64,000 nt of DNA from Hermatobates lingyangjiaoensis (GCA_026182355.1 JAPFBL010000236.1:1-64000), one strand, 5' to 3'; shown: positions 32,601 through 46,008, numbered from the stretch's first letter. A program made the numbers and translations. Notes: generated by a model from the letters alone, not told the origin.

Positions 32601-35350
32601 ATTACAGTACTTCTTCCATACCGCAATACTAGTTTATAGTACCAGCTAACACATGTAGGCAATGAGCCAGTGTTCTTCCCGAAAACTAACTTCAAGAATT
32701 TCTTTACCAGGATTGGGTTCCGGTATTTGTTAAGAAACCAATAAAGTAGACCTTTCTGAACTAATACTTCTCTCTCCAAATGCATTGTGCATAGCCCTTT
32801 TTTTTTCTTTTTTTTTTTTTTTTTTGGAACCCAATCCTCGTAAGGAAATTCTTGAAGTTAGTTTTCGGGAAGAACACTGGCTCATTGCCTACATGTGTTA
32901 GTTGGTACTATAAACTAGTATTGCGGTATGGAAGGACTGTACACAAGTCGAGAAGACGTTTGGAGACATTGGTGTGGAATTGAAAGCAGATGACATCAAC
33001 TTGTTAATTATATATATATATATATACACTTTTTCCATCAAAATACGATACGAAATGGACAAATACAGTTCAATGGACATAAGGAAACATAGAGAAATTA
33101 AAAACACAAACTTACTGTCTCTAAATTTTCGGTTGAACTGTCTTCAGGAGAGATAAGAGAGGTAAACCAAGCGCACTGGTACTCCAACCGTCTCTGTACC
33201 AGTGCGCTTGGTTTCCCTCTCTTATCTCTCCTGAAGACAGTTCAACCGAAAATTAAAGACTGTAAGTTTGTGTTTTTAATTTCTCTGTTTCTTTAGGTAC
33301 ATTGAACTATATATAATTATAACTTATTAAATGTGTATATTCTTTTATCTATTCTATAAAATATATTTCCCTAACTGCCATAATAAAACAAACCATTGTA
33401 ATACCTTCCATTTAACATGTCTACTGTGTGCCATAATTGAATTTCAACAATAAAGTAAATATTAGAAATGTACAATTCGAATACAGCTGTAAATTATTTC
33501 ATATTTTCCAATCTTGAAAGAATTTTAGTGAATATTTTCTTCCAGAAGAATGTGACCTGATGAGCGAAATAAAAGTTGAGGACGATCCTTATAATATTCT
33601 ACGCCCAGGTAAACTTGTATTTCAGTTATTGCTTTAAATAATATGTAATATTCAGTTTGCTAATTGTGATTATACAGTAAAAGCCATTAAACCCTATAGA
33701 CAGAGAAATAGACAATTATTCATCAATCTGACACTAGTATTTTGAGAGGAAGAAAGCCTGCTGTTCCCGGTGATGGACAATGTCATATATGTGCTGACGA
33801 TCATTGCTGTAGTCATGTAGACAAATATTTCATAGGAAAATAGATGATTTATTGTTTACTTTTATTTTTAGGATAGATTATACTAATTATTACTGGTCAT
33901 TCACTGATAGACAAGGAAGCTTAAACGACAAGCAATTCTATTTTTGATTGACGTCTATATTTTTTAATAAGTCAGGCAAACTTGTAGATATATTTTACAA
34001 GCCCATTACAGCAATGACTTGTTTTTATTCTGATGTCATTTTACTATATTGCCGTTAGATCCATGATGTTAGTATGAGTTGTTTAATGTTGAGTGTTGAT
34101 TTCCAGGTGAAGACTGGAGAATGCATGCTGGAAGACTAAAGGAAGTTCCAGTCAAACTCGTTGACATTGTGAAATCAAAGTCTTTAATTAGTAATGATAT
34201 CCTAATGGATGTGCAGAACCTCAATATATACCGAAAATTAGAATCTAATGAACTCAGCATAGTCAAAGATCAGAACATAGCTAACGGCAAGAAGAGAGCA
34301 AGAGGAGACTGCGATGATGTCAGCAGGGATAACATAGCTAATACATTATGCATCAACATAAAGACAGAAGAGGATAATGAGGTAGCAACTTGTCAAAATA
34401 ACCAGAGCATCAGTATAGACACAAAATCAGAAGACGTTATGAAGTATGAACAGGACGATACTGTATGTTGCAATGTAAAAGAAGAAGTCAGTGATGTGAT
34501 AACGAGTAGTGACTGTTACAATACTGTTAGCTTATATTTAAAGGAAGAAGATAACAGTAGTGGGTTTGAAACTTTGGAAGAACAAACAGAAAATGCTCTG
34601 ATAGAGAAAGATTTAAGAACTATATTACCTTGTAGTGACGAAAGTATAGGTCGATGTAGCAGTAGTAAAACGAGATGCTCTAAAAAAATGAAGAGATATA
34701 TTGAGAAAAGTAGGAAGACATTTACATACATCAGGGAAGCTTATGCCACTGAAGATATTTATAAGTGCTACTGTTGTCAACAGGAGTTCACTGAAGAAAG
34801 TGACTGGCAGCATCATATGGGCATGTTCTGCAAATATGTTGGGTGTTTCCCCAAAAAATCTGACATTTATATAGATAATATTGCTAAAGAGATTATATCA
34901 TTAAAGGGAATTATGTTAAAATGCAATCAGTGTGATTATGGTTGCAAACGTCCAGAGAGTATGATAAGACATTACGAAGTCCGTCACAGTCCACGACGAT
35001 TACAGTGTGGCTTTTGTCCTAGTACAGTATTCTCGTGTGTTTCATACTTGCAAGATCATTTGCGCCGTTGTCATTGTCCAGGAGTTAGAGTCTTTCGGTG
35101 CCAAAAGTCCGAATATAGTGCAGGCTGTAAAAATTTATCAGAACAGCATAGTTTATCTAACCACTTTAAAAAACCATGTCACCTGTGCGGTTGTCGATTA
35201 TCTCCTGGATATATATCTCGACATATAAGGAATGTCCATCACAGGAGTAAAGATTTATTGAAATGTAATTTGTGTAGCTATTCCACAACTGACAAACGTT
35301 ACTTTCGGATCATTTTAAATATCAGCATCCTGGAAAAAGAACGTGTTTAA
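29640..35350 (+). CDS. ZF4: long-type zinc-finger protein with duplicated N-terminal module (560 aa)
   Basis: Proposed exons: 1 29640-29667 (MLEYMKIKE), 2B 30054-30116, 3B 30638-30922, 2C 33546-33608, 3C 34107-35350. The sum is 1683 nt, an exact codon multiple. All junctions are phase 1: exon 3B ends ...VVK plus G before GTAAGAGT, and exon 2C supplies AA to rebuild Glu. The protein thus has two ECD..S.IKVEDDPYN...GE.WR.HAGRLK modules. More psi-KxE-like sites (IKTE, VKEE) and about six fingers follow. It stops at LEKERV, where the frame shifted relative to ZF3 (near 35300), so the finger-pair array is lost. If exon 3B is not spliced, a 138-residue finger-less product ending at 30963 would result. 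Expression is not shown. Confidence 0.6.
31250..31500 (-). repeat. Helitron 5'-end fragment, antisense, ZF4 intron
   Basis: Same as 11690-11957. The terminus TCTATATAAATG is read on the complement ending at 31500. Confidence 0.6.
31774..32105. repeat. PLE terminal-repeat fold-back, ZF4 intron
   Basis: Copy of 12229-12563. The plus-strand right arm has CCTATGA, a GGTTTT/AAAACC 6-bp stem II and CCGAAACG, so this copy preserves the stem better than the ZF2 copy. Confidence 0.7.
32165..32195 (-). ncRNA. Hammerhead-like motif, ZF4 intron
   Basis: Minus strand: CTGAGGA, CGGT, a TCAA loop, ACCG, AAA, then TTAGAGAC. CTGANGA and GAAA-type strands flank a perfect CGGT/ACCG stem. The register differs slightly from canonical, because the stem's final G doubles as the first base of GAAA. 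Confidence 0.4.
32605..33308. repeat. Two successive fold-backs, ZF4 intron
   Basis: 32605-32930 is the copy of 13063-13393 (poly-T spacer). 33061-33308 is the copy of the palindrome at 13537-13778, again with two opposed CTGAAGA...GAAAA cores. Confidence 0.7.
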
Positions 35351-36664
35351 AGGATGACCATTGGTCGTATGAAGCTGAGACAAGTCAAAGTCTTTTGTAT
35401 GACAGAATTGCTAAACATGGTAAACAAGCGTATAAATATACCTGCCAGCAATTCAATATGGCATTTACATTTAAATATCTACTCGAGAACCACACAAAGC
35501 AGGAGCACTCTACTGAAATCATTTTCAGTTGTTCTCTTTGCAGTTATTCGAGTAAGAGAAAAGATGTATAATTCAGTCATTTGAATTTAAAACATATTAA
35601 TCAATTCGAGTTTCAGTGTTGTCAATGTAGGAAGTTTTGTAAAAATAGTGAAATGTTTCAGAAGCATGTTTACACTGCTCATAATCCATTTGAAATTACA
35701 TATTACTGTGATTTGTGCCCTTACAAGAGTGTTTGGAAACATAATCTGCGAAAGCATATTGAGTGGAAACATCGATATGGAATATATAAATGTCAGAACT
35801 GCAGCCTCCAAACATCGTCTGGGAGAATATTAAGAGCTCATGTTATGCGAATTCATAAAGGTCAAAAGCAAAAGAGTGAGTTTTGTTGTTTTTATTGTTC
35901 ATTTAAAACAAATTATAGACGTAATTTTAGGACGCATATAGAGTGTAAACATCGATATGGAATTTATAAATGTCGTGACTGCAGTTTTCAAACATCGTCT
36001 AGGAAAACACTAAGAGCTCAGATTAAGCGAATTCATAAAGGTCAAAAGAGTCAGTTTTGTTGTGTTTATTGTTCATATAAAACTAATCGTAGATGTCATT
36101 TTGTAATGCATATAGAGTGTAAACATCGATATGGAATATATAAATGTCGTGACTGCAGTTTTCGAACATCGTCTGAGGGAGCAATTAGATCTCATGTTAT
36201 GTGAATTCATAAAGGTCAAAAGAGTAAGTTTTGTTGTTTTTATTGTTCATATAAAACTAATCGTAGATGTCATTTTATAATGCATATAGAGTGTAAACAT
36301 CTATATGGAATATATAAATGTCGTGACTGCAGTTTCCAAACATCTTCTAGGAGAATATTAAGAGCTCATGTTATGCGAATTCATAAAGGTCAAAAGAGTA
36401 AGTTTTGTTGTTTTTATTGTTCATTTAAAACAAATTATAGAAGTAGTATTACAGAGCATATAGAGTGGAAACATAGATATGGAATATATAAATGTCATGA
36501 CTGCAGTTTTCAAACATCGTCTAAGAGAATATTAAGAGCTCATGTTAAGCGAATTCATAAAGGTCTAAAGAGTTAATTTTGTTGTTTTTATTGTTCATAT
36601 AAAACTAATCATAGAAGTAATTTTTTAAGTCATATTCTGAGGCTACATATGAAGAATATTTGAT
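35351..36664 (+). pseudogene. Decayed finger-array remnant of ZF4
   Basis: Downstream of the ZF4 stop the old coding sequence continues in pieces: 35354-35584, 35581-36204 and 36280-36576, all recognisable finger-pair repeats. Stops lie at 36202-36204 and at a TAA near 36574 that replaces the same Glu codon hit in ZF3 and ZF5. The old terminus (LHMKNI) is at 36660. It could be 3' UTR of ZF4. Confidence 0.8.
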
Positions 36665-37268
36665 ACTTGTACACTATGAAATGTATACCACTGATCAACA
36701 GGAAGTGTCTGTATTGAAATATTATCGGTAGTTAATAAGTGTCTTATCATTATGTAATCATGATTATAAACTTAATTGATTTTTGATTGGTTTTAATTTT
36801 ATTTCTAGATAATTTCCTTTTTGTCTGAAAACTAAATGTTTATACACTTAATTGATGTATTTGTGAGTCCTTTTAATTGTTCATGTACAGGTTTCTTATT
36901 TACAAAGAGAACTTTGTCTTGTATTTTCCATTATGTGATGGAGGGTATGGTGTTTCAAATGGACACATATCTGTCACACCAGTGTGTTCGTTTTAATGTC
37001 AAAGTAGATGTGTTAGGTTTATAAGCTCTCTCGTATTGGCTTTCTCCTTCAAGAGTCAGACTAAGCTATCACTCAGCTTGTATTTCGCTTTGTGACTTCA
37101 CTTTTCATATCTTGTTCTTAATATTCTATTTCTCTAGAATAATGATGATTGGCTATGAATGTATTCATCATTTGCTGGATCATGTATTTCAAAATTATGT
37201 TTGTAAAGAAAAAACCTAATATATAGTTATTAAGGGCAGAATAGGTCATTGGTTAACGTACACGATTA
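36665..37268. other. 3' flank of ZF4 up to duplication junction
   Basis: No gene. Homologous to 52433-53040 and 58332-58925. It breaks off at ACGATTAT (about 37268), exactly where the other two continue with AGGCTGTGA. Confidence 0.7.
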
Positions 37269-37405
37269 TCCTTTCCTTTAAAAAATGACTGGTTTCTCCA
37301 TAATAAACTTTGTTACAGTCTTAGCACTTTATTGCATATATAACATTACTTGTAGTTCCTTTGGAATCTTCTCTTTTATATTTGAAAATAACGAGTTCAC
37401 TTTTC
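37269..37405 (-). mobile_element. PLE GIY-YIG fragment at the tandem junction
   Basis: Matches 20870-20995 nearly exactly (CCTTTCCTTTAAAAAATGAC onward). It marks the start of the second copy of the 16.4-kb duplication. Confidence 0.8.
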
Positions 37406-37509
37406 CTTTGCTATAAAATGCTAATTAATTTGAGGTAAGTGTCATTCTTACCTCAAGAGTTGGCAATGAGAGTTTAATTGAACCCAGTCCCGATAAACTT
37501 TAGTTTTAG

Positions 37510-37510
37510 C

Positions 37511-37541
<31 letters not shown>

Positions 37542-37750
37542 TATAAACACGTAAAATAACAATCAATGATCAAACCACAATATGAAATTGAGAAAGGAAG
37601 ACTAATGTCTTTCAACCGAAACAAGCGGTCTTCGTCAGAGTCAAAAACCCTACAGTTTCAGTTGGGTTTTTGACCCTGACGAAGTTCGCTTGTTACGGTT
37701 GAAAGATCATAGTCTATTTTTCCCTTTTTCATTTTGTGGTTTGATCTGAT
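37510..37750. repeat. Fold-back with hammerhead-like cores, copy 2
   Basis: Duplicate of 21120-21360, with the same CTGACGA and GAAA cores in opposed orientation. Confidence 0.6.
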
Positions 37751-38134
37751 ATATATATATATCCACAATACTACCTTCAAGTGTATATGTACCTTCCGTT
37801 CATGGTGTTCCTGTAATCGATATATATATAATTATTATAGTTGCCTTTTACTGGTACACCTGATCACATGTACGTATTCTTCTTCCCTTCTTCTGTCTTG
37901 CTGACGACGAACTTCAGTTCGTAATATTGATCCAGAAACTTTTTCGTTTCTTGTATGTGTTGTCTTTACTACAGGACCGTAAACAGGTAACCCTGTTAAG
38001 TGATATCCTAATGGTGGGTAGGTTAGACATCTCAGAAGGGAGGATAGCTAGGCTATTCTCAGCCTAATCTGACATTAAGTCACAATCACAATCTTCTAAT
38101 ACAGGTGGATATGGTTATTTTATATTTAAAAATT

Positions 38135-38465
38135 ATAAAAATAGTATTAACATTTCTACGAAGTGGAAAAAGTAGGGCATTGTATCTAAAACGTATGAAA
38201 GAAAACCAACAATCTGTAAACCTTGAGTCTGATGTAATGGCAGATGACTCAGATTAGTACTATTGTCATTAATTATCATTCATCAATAATATAATTTCTT
38301 TATTTTTTTTTATTTTACATTATTAAATTATTTATAAGTATATCAAGCTTTGTTTTATTTCACTGATTCAAATATAATTCATTTTTAAATTATAATGTGA
38401 TAAATAGTTGAAGTTAGGGAATTTGGGCAGCTGGGGGACGCAGCAAAATTTCATTGGCAGACCTG
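38135..38465 (+). mobile_element. hAT-like element, right end, upstream of ZF5
   Basis: Duplicate of 21745-22075, ending GGCAGACCTG at 38465, 44 bp before the ZF5 exon 1 ATG. Confidence 0.55.
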
Positions 38466-38509
38466 ACAACACTGCGGGAAACCTCTTCCTGTGTTATATA
38501 TTGTAAACC

Positions 38510-41500
38510 ATGTCGGGATATTTGAATTAAAGAAGGTAATGTTATTTTTATTTTAAAATGAATTTATAATTGTTAGATTCATACGTTCACGTCACATTTT
38601 GCTTTGAATCGTGCTTGAATATGATAATAACTGTTTGTAAAAACATATTTTTTTATCTATAGAAACTATTAAATATGAATGCTGTTCTATTCAGATACGC
38701 ATACTGTTTTTAATCCGCTTTAATAGTATTTATAATATTTATTCAGTTAAATATTTATACATTACCTTAATGATGTCTACAGTGTGCGATAGTGATAATA
38801 CCTTTTCAATAAAAATAAATTAAGGAACTGAAAATTTCAATTTGAATACAACGGTAACTTATTTTGACTATTCCAATCTTGAATGAAATGTAATGAATAT
38901 TTTTTTCCAGAAGAATGTGACTTGGTGAGCGACATAAAAGTTGAGGACGATCCTTATAATGTTCTGCGTCCAGGTAAACTTTTAGATCAGTTATTGCTTT
39001 GAATAATATGTAATATTTAGTTTAGTAAATGTGATTATACAGTAAACGCCTATAAAAAGAGAAATAAAGAATAAATTACAGCAACGACTTGATTTTATTG
39101 CACTATATTGCATGTATTATGTCAGTCAGTATGATTTGTTTAATATATTTTATTTTAAAGAGTGTTGGTTTCCAGGTGAAGACTGGAGAATGCATGCTGG
39201 TAGACTAAAGGATGTCCAAATCAAACCCATTGACATTGTGAAATCAAAGTCTTTAATTAGTAATGATGTCCTAAAGGATGTGCAGAACCTCAATCTATAC
39301 CGAAAATTAGAATCTAATGAAATCAGCATAGTCAAGGATGAGAACATAGCTAACGGCAAGATAAGAGCAAGAGGAGACTGCGATGATGTCAGCAGGGATA
39401 ACATAGCTAATACATCATCCATCAACATAAAGACAGAAGAGGATAATGAGGTAACAAACTGTGATACTTACCAGCCAATCAGTATAGACACAAAATCAGA
39501 ATATGTTATGAAGTATGAACAGGACGATACTATATGTTGCAATATAAAGGATGAAGTCAGTGATGTGATAACGAGTAGTGACTGTTGCAATACTGTTTGC
39601 TTTTATGTGAAGGCAGAAGATGACATTGGTGGGTTTGAGACATTGGAAGAACCAACAGAAAATGCTCGGATGGTAAAAGATTTAAGAACTATATTACCTT
39701 GTAGTGACGAAAGAGTAGGCCGGTGTAGTAGCAGTAAAAAGAGAGGCTCTACAAAAAGGCAGAGAAGAATTGTGAAAACTAGGAAGACATACATCAGGGA
39801 AGCTTATGCCACTGAAGATCTTTATAAGTGCTACTGTTGTCAACAGGAGTTCACTAAAGAAAGAGACTGGCAGCAGCATATGGGTATGTTCTTCAAATAT
39901 GTAGGGTGTTTCCCCAAAAAATCTGACATTTCTAGAGATAATATTGCTAAAGAGATTATATCAGGAAAGGGAAGTATTGTAAAATGCAATCAGTGTGATT
40001 ATAGTTGCAAACGTCCACATGATATGATAAGACATTACGAAGGCCGTCACAGTCCACGTCGATTACAGTGTGGATTTTGTTCTACTAAGGTATTCTCGAG
40101 TGTTGTACTCTTGCAGCGTCACATATGTCGTTGTCATCGTCCAGGTGTTAGAGTCTTTCGCTGCCAACAGTGCGATTACAGTGTTGGTTCGAAGGGTTTG
40201 TTAGAACATCATATATTAACGGTTCACTTGAAAGAAAAGATGGTCCATAACAGGAGTAAAGATTTATTGAAATGTAATTTATGTAGCTATTCGACAACTG
40301 ACAAACATTACCTATCTGCTCATTTTAAGTCAAAGCATTCTGGAAAAAGAAACTGTTTAAGATATGACAATTGTTCGTATGAAGGAAAAACAAAACAATG
40401 GCTTTTGTGTCACAAAATTCCTAAAAATTGTGAGCTATTTTACAAATATACTTGTCAGCCATGTAATATGGCATTTAGATTTAAAAATCTACTCGAAAAC
40501 CACAGAAAATGGGAGCACTCTACTGAAGTCATTTTCAACTGTTCTTTTTGTAGTTATTCGAGTAACAGAAAAGATTTATATTTCAGTCATTTGAATTTAA
40601 AACATACGAATCAATCAGAGTTTCAGTGTTGCCAATGCAAGAAGGTTTGTAAAAGTAGTGAATTGTTTGAGAAGCATGTTTACACTGCTCATAATCCATT
40701 TGACCTAACTTATTACTGTGACTTTTGCCCTTACAAGAGTGTCAGGAAACAGAATCTGCGACAGCATATTGAAGGGAAACATCGATATGGAATATATAAA
40801 TGTCGTGACTGCAGTTTTCAAACATCGTCTAGGAGAATATTAAGAGCTCATGTTATACGAATTCATAAAGGTCAAAAGAGTAAGTTTTGTTGTTTTTATT
40901 GTTCATATAAAACTAATCGTAGAGGTAATTTTATAATCCATATAGAGTGTAAACATCGATATGGAATATATAAATGTCGTGACTGTAGTTTTCAAACATC
41001 GTCTAGGAGAACATTAGGAGCTCATAGTATGCGAATTCATAACGGTCAAAAGAGTGAGTATTGTTGTTTTTATTGTTCATATAAAACAAATTATAGAAGT
41101 AGTTTTACAACGCATATAGAGTCTAAACATCGATATGGTTTATATAAATGTCGTGACTGCAGTTTTCAAACATCCTCAAGGAGAACATTAAGAGCTCATG
41201 TTATGCGAATTCATAAAGGTCAAAAGAGTGAGTTTTGTTGTTTTTATTGTTCATATAAAACAAACATTAGAAGATGTTTTACAACGCATATAGAGTGGAA
41301 ACATGGATATGGAATATATAAATGTCGTGACTGCAGTTTTCAAACATCGTCTAGGAGATCATTAAGAGCTCATGTTAAGCGAAATCATACAGGTCAAAAG
41401 AGGGAGTTTTGTTGTTTTTATTGTTCATATAAAACAATTTATAGAAGTAATTTTAGAAAGCATATAGAGTGTAAACATCGATATGAAATATATAAAAGTC

Positions 41501-41928
41501 GTGACTGCAGTTTTCAAACATCGTCTAGGAGAAGATTAAGGTCTCAGGTTAAGCGAATTCATAAAGGTCGAAAGAGTGAGTTTTGTTGTTTTTATTGTTC
41601 ATATAAAACTAATCGTAGATGGTATTTTACAATGCATATGGAGTGTAAACATCGATATGGAATATATAAATGTCCTGACTGCAGTTTTCAAACATCATCT
41701 AGGAGAACATTAAGAGCGCATGTTAAGAGAATTCATAAAAGTCAAAAGAGTGAGTTTTGTTGTTTTTATTGTTCATATAAAACTAATCGTAGATGTCATT
41801 TTACAAAGCATATAGAGTGTAAACATCGATATGGAATATATAAATGTCGTGACTGCAGTTTTCAAACATCGTCTAGGAGAACATTAAGAGCTCATGTTAA
41901 GCGAATTCATAAAGGTCAAAAGAGTTAG
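38510..41928 (+). pseudogene. ZF5: short-type zinc-finger gene with exon 1 frameshift
   Basis: Exons 38510-38535, 38911-38973 and 39176-41928 match ZF3, and exons 2 and 3 are open to the same TAG stop. Exon 1 lacks two A residues, so the frame reads MSGYLN-stop. Translation could start only from an internal ATG (39190, MHAGRL), which would drop exons 1-2 and the first psi-KxE site. Large parts of exon 3 are identical to ZF3. The first 600 bp and one finger near 41726-41825 instead resemble ZF2, a sign of gene conversion. The same degenerate finger (KSRDC..., LRSQVKRIH) is present. It is either a very recent pseudogene or an N-terminally shortened gene. Confidence 0.75.
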
Positions 41929-42889
41929 TTTTGTTGTTTTTATTGTTTATTTAAAACAAATTATAAAAGGAATATTACCAAGCATATGCAGAACCAACAT
42001 ATGTAGAGTGTCTGTTACTTGAACACTGTGAAATGAATACGTCTGGACTAGAGGAAGTGTCTGTATTGAAATATTATCTGTAGGTAATAAGTGGCTTATT
42101 ATTATGTAATCATGATTATCAAATTATGTAATTTTTAATTAGTGTTTGTTTTATTTGTATACAATTGTCCTTTTGTCTGTACACGAAGTGTTTAATACAC
42201 TCAATTGAATTATTTGTGAGACCTTTAATTGTTCATTAACAAAGAGAACTTTGTCGGCTATTTTGCATTTCGTGGTGGAGGGTATGCTATTTCACATGAA
42301 CCCATGTCTGTCATAATAGTGTGTAAATTTCAATGTCAAAGTATATGTGTTAGGTTTATAAGGTTTTATTAGGTTCGTATTGGCTTTCCCCTTAGTGCTA
42401 GACTAAGGTGTGACACAGTTGTTATTTTGCTTTGTGGCTTGAGTTTTCATCACTAGTTCTAAATATTCTATTTGTCCTAATCAATGAAGACTGATTTTAA
42501 ATGCATTCATCACTTGCTGGATCATGTTCTGAAATATACGCCTTAAAAGTTAAAAAATAATATATAGTTATTAGGGTCCAGGTTAGATATCTGGTTAATG
42601 TGCTCCATATCTAGAATATGTAGAATCATCGATAAAACAAAAAGCCCATTTGTAGCTGACATCACGGGTTACAGGATCGGTTACTCAATCAAAGAATAAG
42701 ATGTATTATACAACCAAAGGACCAGGTCCTTTTGTTACCTGATCTCCCTATCACAGTTTTACCTGAACATTGTCTAAGACATAATACTCCTACCCTCCTT
42801 AGGTGACATAGCAACTGTTGTAGAGGGTGTCCACTCTGTCTGGAAGCACATATATATTTCAATCAATAAAAATATTTAGAAATTATATT
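41929..42889. other. 3' flank of ZF5
   Basis: Nearly identical to 25541-26509; no gene. Confidence 0.6.
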
Positions 42890-45366
42890 GAATGTAATTT
42901 CCATTATTTCAAGTGCTTAATTTGATGAGGCTTGCGAAGCTCAAGGAAAACCGATTGAATAGTTCAATATTGTTTCCATTTCAGCACACTGACTGATATA
43001 TGTTTTTTCTCAAGTGCTTTAGATTTGCAACCTTTATTGAGTATACTTTCTCTTTTAATATACCATAGAAAATGAAATTAAGGTAGTGGGTGTAGGACTG
43101 GTGAACAATGGGGACAATTGCACATGACCTGTTGGTCCAATCCAACCTGTTGTGATATTAAGACGTGTGCCCAGCTTTTCAGCCATATCACGGATAATAG
43201 TAGAACAGATCGATGCTTTTTAGCGTGAAAGCTCTTTCGCTGCATCTCGGGGGCAACAACCCCAGCCAAAGATTGAGGCAAACAGCCTCCGAGGTGGACA
43301 GCGCGGAGCAATGCTTCCACGACCCTACATCACACACAAATACTTATATCTAACTCAAAAACAAGACCTTGCAAAACCAGAAAAAACCACAAAGAAAATA
43401 ATATACTGGCAATACAATAAAGCTCTTTACGACTATAAAGAATACCACAAGCGCTGTTAGTACCAAAACTCAAAGGGAAAAAGCTTTTTCCTTTCAAATT
43501 TCTTTTTCCTCACTGGGGACCTTTGAAAGATTTCTTTGTGCGTTTTACTTTTTCTTCGATATCCGATCCATTCCCTTGTCCTTTTCTGCTTCTTGCAACA
43601 CAACTGTAGGCTTATTATTGCCTGACAGCCGATAGACCATTCAAGGAATTCGTCCCCTGACCTTTCTTGATCAGAGACTGGGCCTAACCAGCACTGTTAG
43701 ACCCGGGGTCGACCCAGACATCGCGGCTTCTTCCGACCATCCCTATGGTATGGCGCTGGAATAAATAGAAGAGGTTCTCAAGAGGAGAGAGGGACAGAGG
43801 AATGAGGGGGAGTGTCCACCTGTGATGAAAAATGGGATAGAATTTGAATCTCAATTGCGGTGGCAGGTAAGCAGCCTGAGGGCGCCGACCCTAGGGATCA
43901 AAATAAAGAATGGAAGGTTAATAATTCCTAGTAACACTATAAACTATGTCTAAAAACTATCCAACACTCAACTGACTCTAAACAAATAGAAGTAAGAGTA
44001 ACTATTTACCACAATAACATCTATTTGTCGCTACAACTACGAAAGCTCCCCAGCTTAGGAAGAAGATACGTTCCGAACGGTCGTTCGTAAGTTGCTTCAG
44101 TGCTATATTTAACATGGAATGTATGTTTAAAGTTTGTTATATAACCTGTATTGGTTTGTACTGAAAAATTAACATTTAATAGAATTATATTCTCTATAAA
44201 GATATGTACATGTATAACTGGAGAGAATACTACATATGTTAGAGAGAGAGACATGTACGTACGTATGTACATGTACGTATTAAGACAAATAAAAGGATGT
44301 TTAGCGGCGGGAAAAAGCACAAGTCGGAAAAAGGTGCGCTATACAAAATCTCACTTACTGCATCTCTGTGCGAACATTTTTCGACATAGCCGCAAAAATG
44401 TCGTATGTACCGTTGTTCGTAACTCGAATGTTCGTAAATAGGGGACCGTCTATACTTACTAATTTATGTAAAAATTTTGACGATAGCAATTATGTTAGAA
44501 TTATTAAAGTACTTACATAACACTGTTTACAAAGGTACAGCAATGTGCTAAAGAAGAATCATGCAATTAGTGCTTAAGGAAGTACATCGTTTGACGATGA
44601 ATACACTATGCTAAAGTATCATATTTACTGACATAGTTAGAGGAACAGTAACAGTATTATTAGCGTTAGGAAACAACAGTAAAATAATAAACTATACTCC
44701 TTTATCTTAAATTTAACACTGAAAGCATCTAAAACTAACTTTAGACATTAAGAGAAAAGTTACTACAACGACGTAGTACTATTATACTATCTCAATATAA
44801 AAAGGAATGAATAATTTTTATGCGAAAGAAGTTATAAGTAATATTAATGAAGACTAATAATAGAGAATATGATATAACAATAACTAGAAACTAGTGGAGA
44901 ATATAACTACTATGACAATAATATAAATAATAATAATACTAACAATAGCTATGATAATATCGGGTAAGTATACGTATCTGCGAAGGTCTAGGAAGTCTGG
45001 CAGCGGAGCGCCTCAGGTAGTGACGTGCGCTTGTCGACGGTCTCCAAGTCAAAATGCCCGAAGTTATGTCCCAGACGTTGGTCCTTATATACTGTTTTCT
45101 GTATATAAGGCAATAAAAATTAGAAATAGCAGAACCAAATAAATTAGAAATAGAAAGGGAACGGGAGTTCACTGCAAAGTGAGACTCATGTTTTCTGAAA
45201 ATATTCTTATATCACAGAGGGACTGTGATACCTCTATACCCATTGGCGGAATAACAAGGCTTCGCTGCGCAATGGGTAACTGGGACCGCACTCATGGACC
45301 TACAAACTACTCTCCTATTGGTCCCCATCGTAACGAATCATATTCCTTTCCCCGGACAACTCACAG

Positions 45367-45409
<43 letters not shown>

Positions 45410-45410
45410 T
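42890..45410. other. Spacer of pair 3 (copies of 26510-29040)
   Basis: Same order as in pair 2: spacer repeat (42890-43390), GC-richer segment (43500-43930), simple repeats (44200-44280), right arm of the inverted repeat (45160-45370) and (TA)n (45370-45412). No recognised gene. Confidence 0.5.
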
Positions 45411-45449
45411 ATGAATTGAATATTACGTTAAAAAAAACCAACATACAGA

Positions 45450-45670
45450 TAGTCATAGACTTAAGTCACGCATATATCGACAATCGTCCGTCATCTTCAG
45501 GAGACGAAATGACCCACTGAAAGGCAGTGTTTTGATACCGTTTGTCACCTGACTCCAGTGATGTAACACTATAGAACTGAGTCGTGAGAACGTCTATTTT
45601 TATGATGGCATTGCTATAATTTAAATACATATATATCTGAATAAAAGGATTTCACTCCCATTCTCAATAA
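45450..45670. repeat. PLE-associated box upstream of ZF6
   Basis: Fourth copy of the box described at 1415. Confidence 0.45.
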
Positions 45671-46008
45671 ACCATCCATGTTGTTTGCTTTCCTTATATA
45701 TTCATTAAATATTGAATTCTACAAATCGAATTAAGAATCAGACATAATGAAGGTAAACAATCAAATTTATTTACCAGGTGTTATAATAATTAGAAACAAG
45801 TCAGATATAATCACTTGATGTTATATTTATTTTATTTATATTTGGACTAGTATATATATTATTGATAAACTATGCATTGAAAGAATATACAAAAGTAAGA
45901 ACAGAATGTTTTTAATAATTAGTAGTAAAAAATTACAGTCGGTTTAGAGGAAAAATTCTGTCATACAACACTGTGTGAAACCTCCTCCTGTGTTGTTTAT
46001 CGAATATA

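Noticed and set aside
33550..33575. CTGATGAGCGAAA, a string identical to fused hammerhead strands, in exon 2C of ZF4 (also 14022 and 49925)
   Set aside because: It is coding sequence (DLMSEIK), leaves no room for stem II, and the other paralogs read TTGGTGAGCGAC. Chance.
45370..45412. Long TA tracts (also 21117, 29004, 62069) considered as functional elements
   Set aside because: Common microsatellites adjoining PLE-derived repeats; no further signal.
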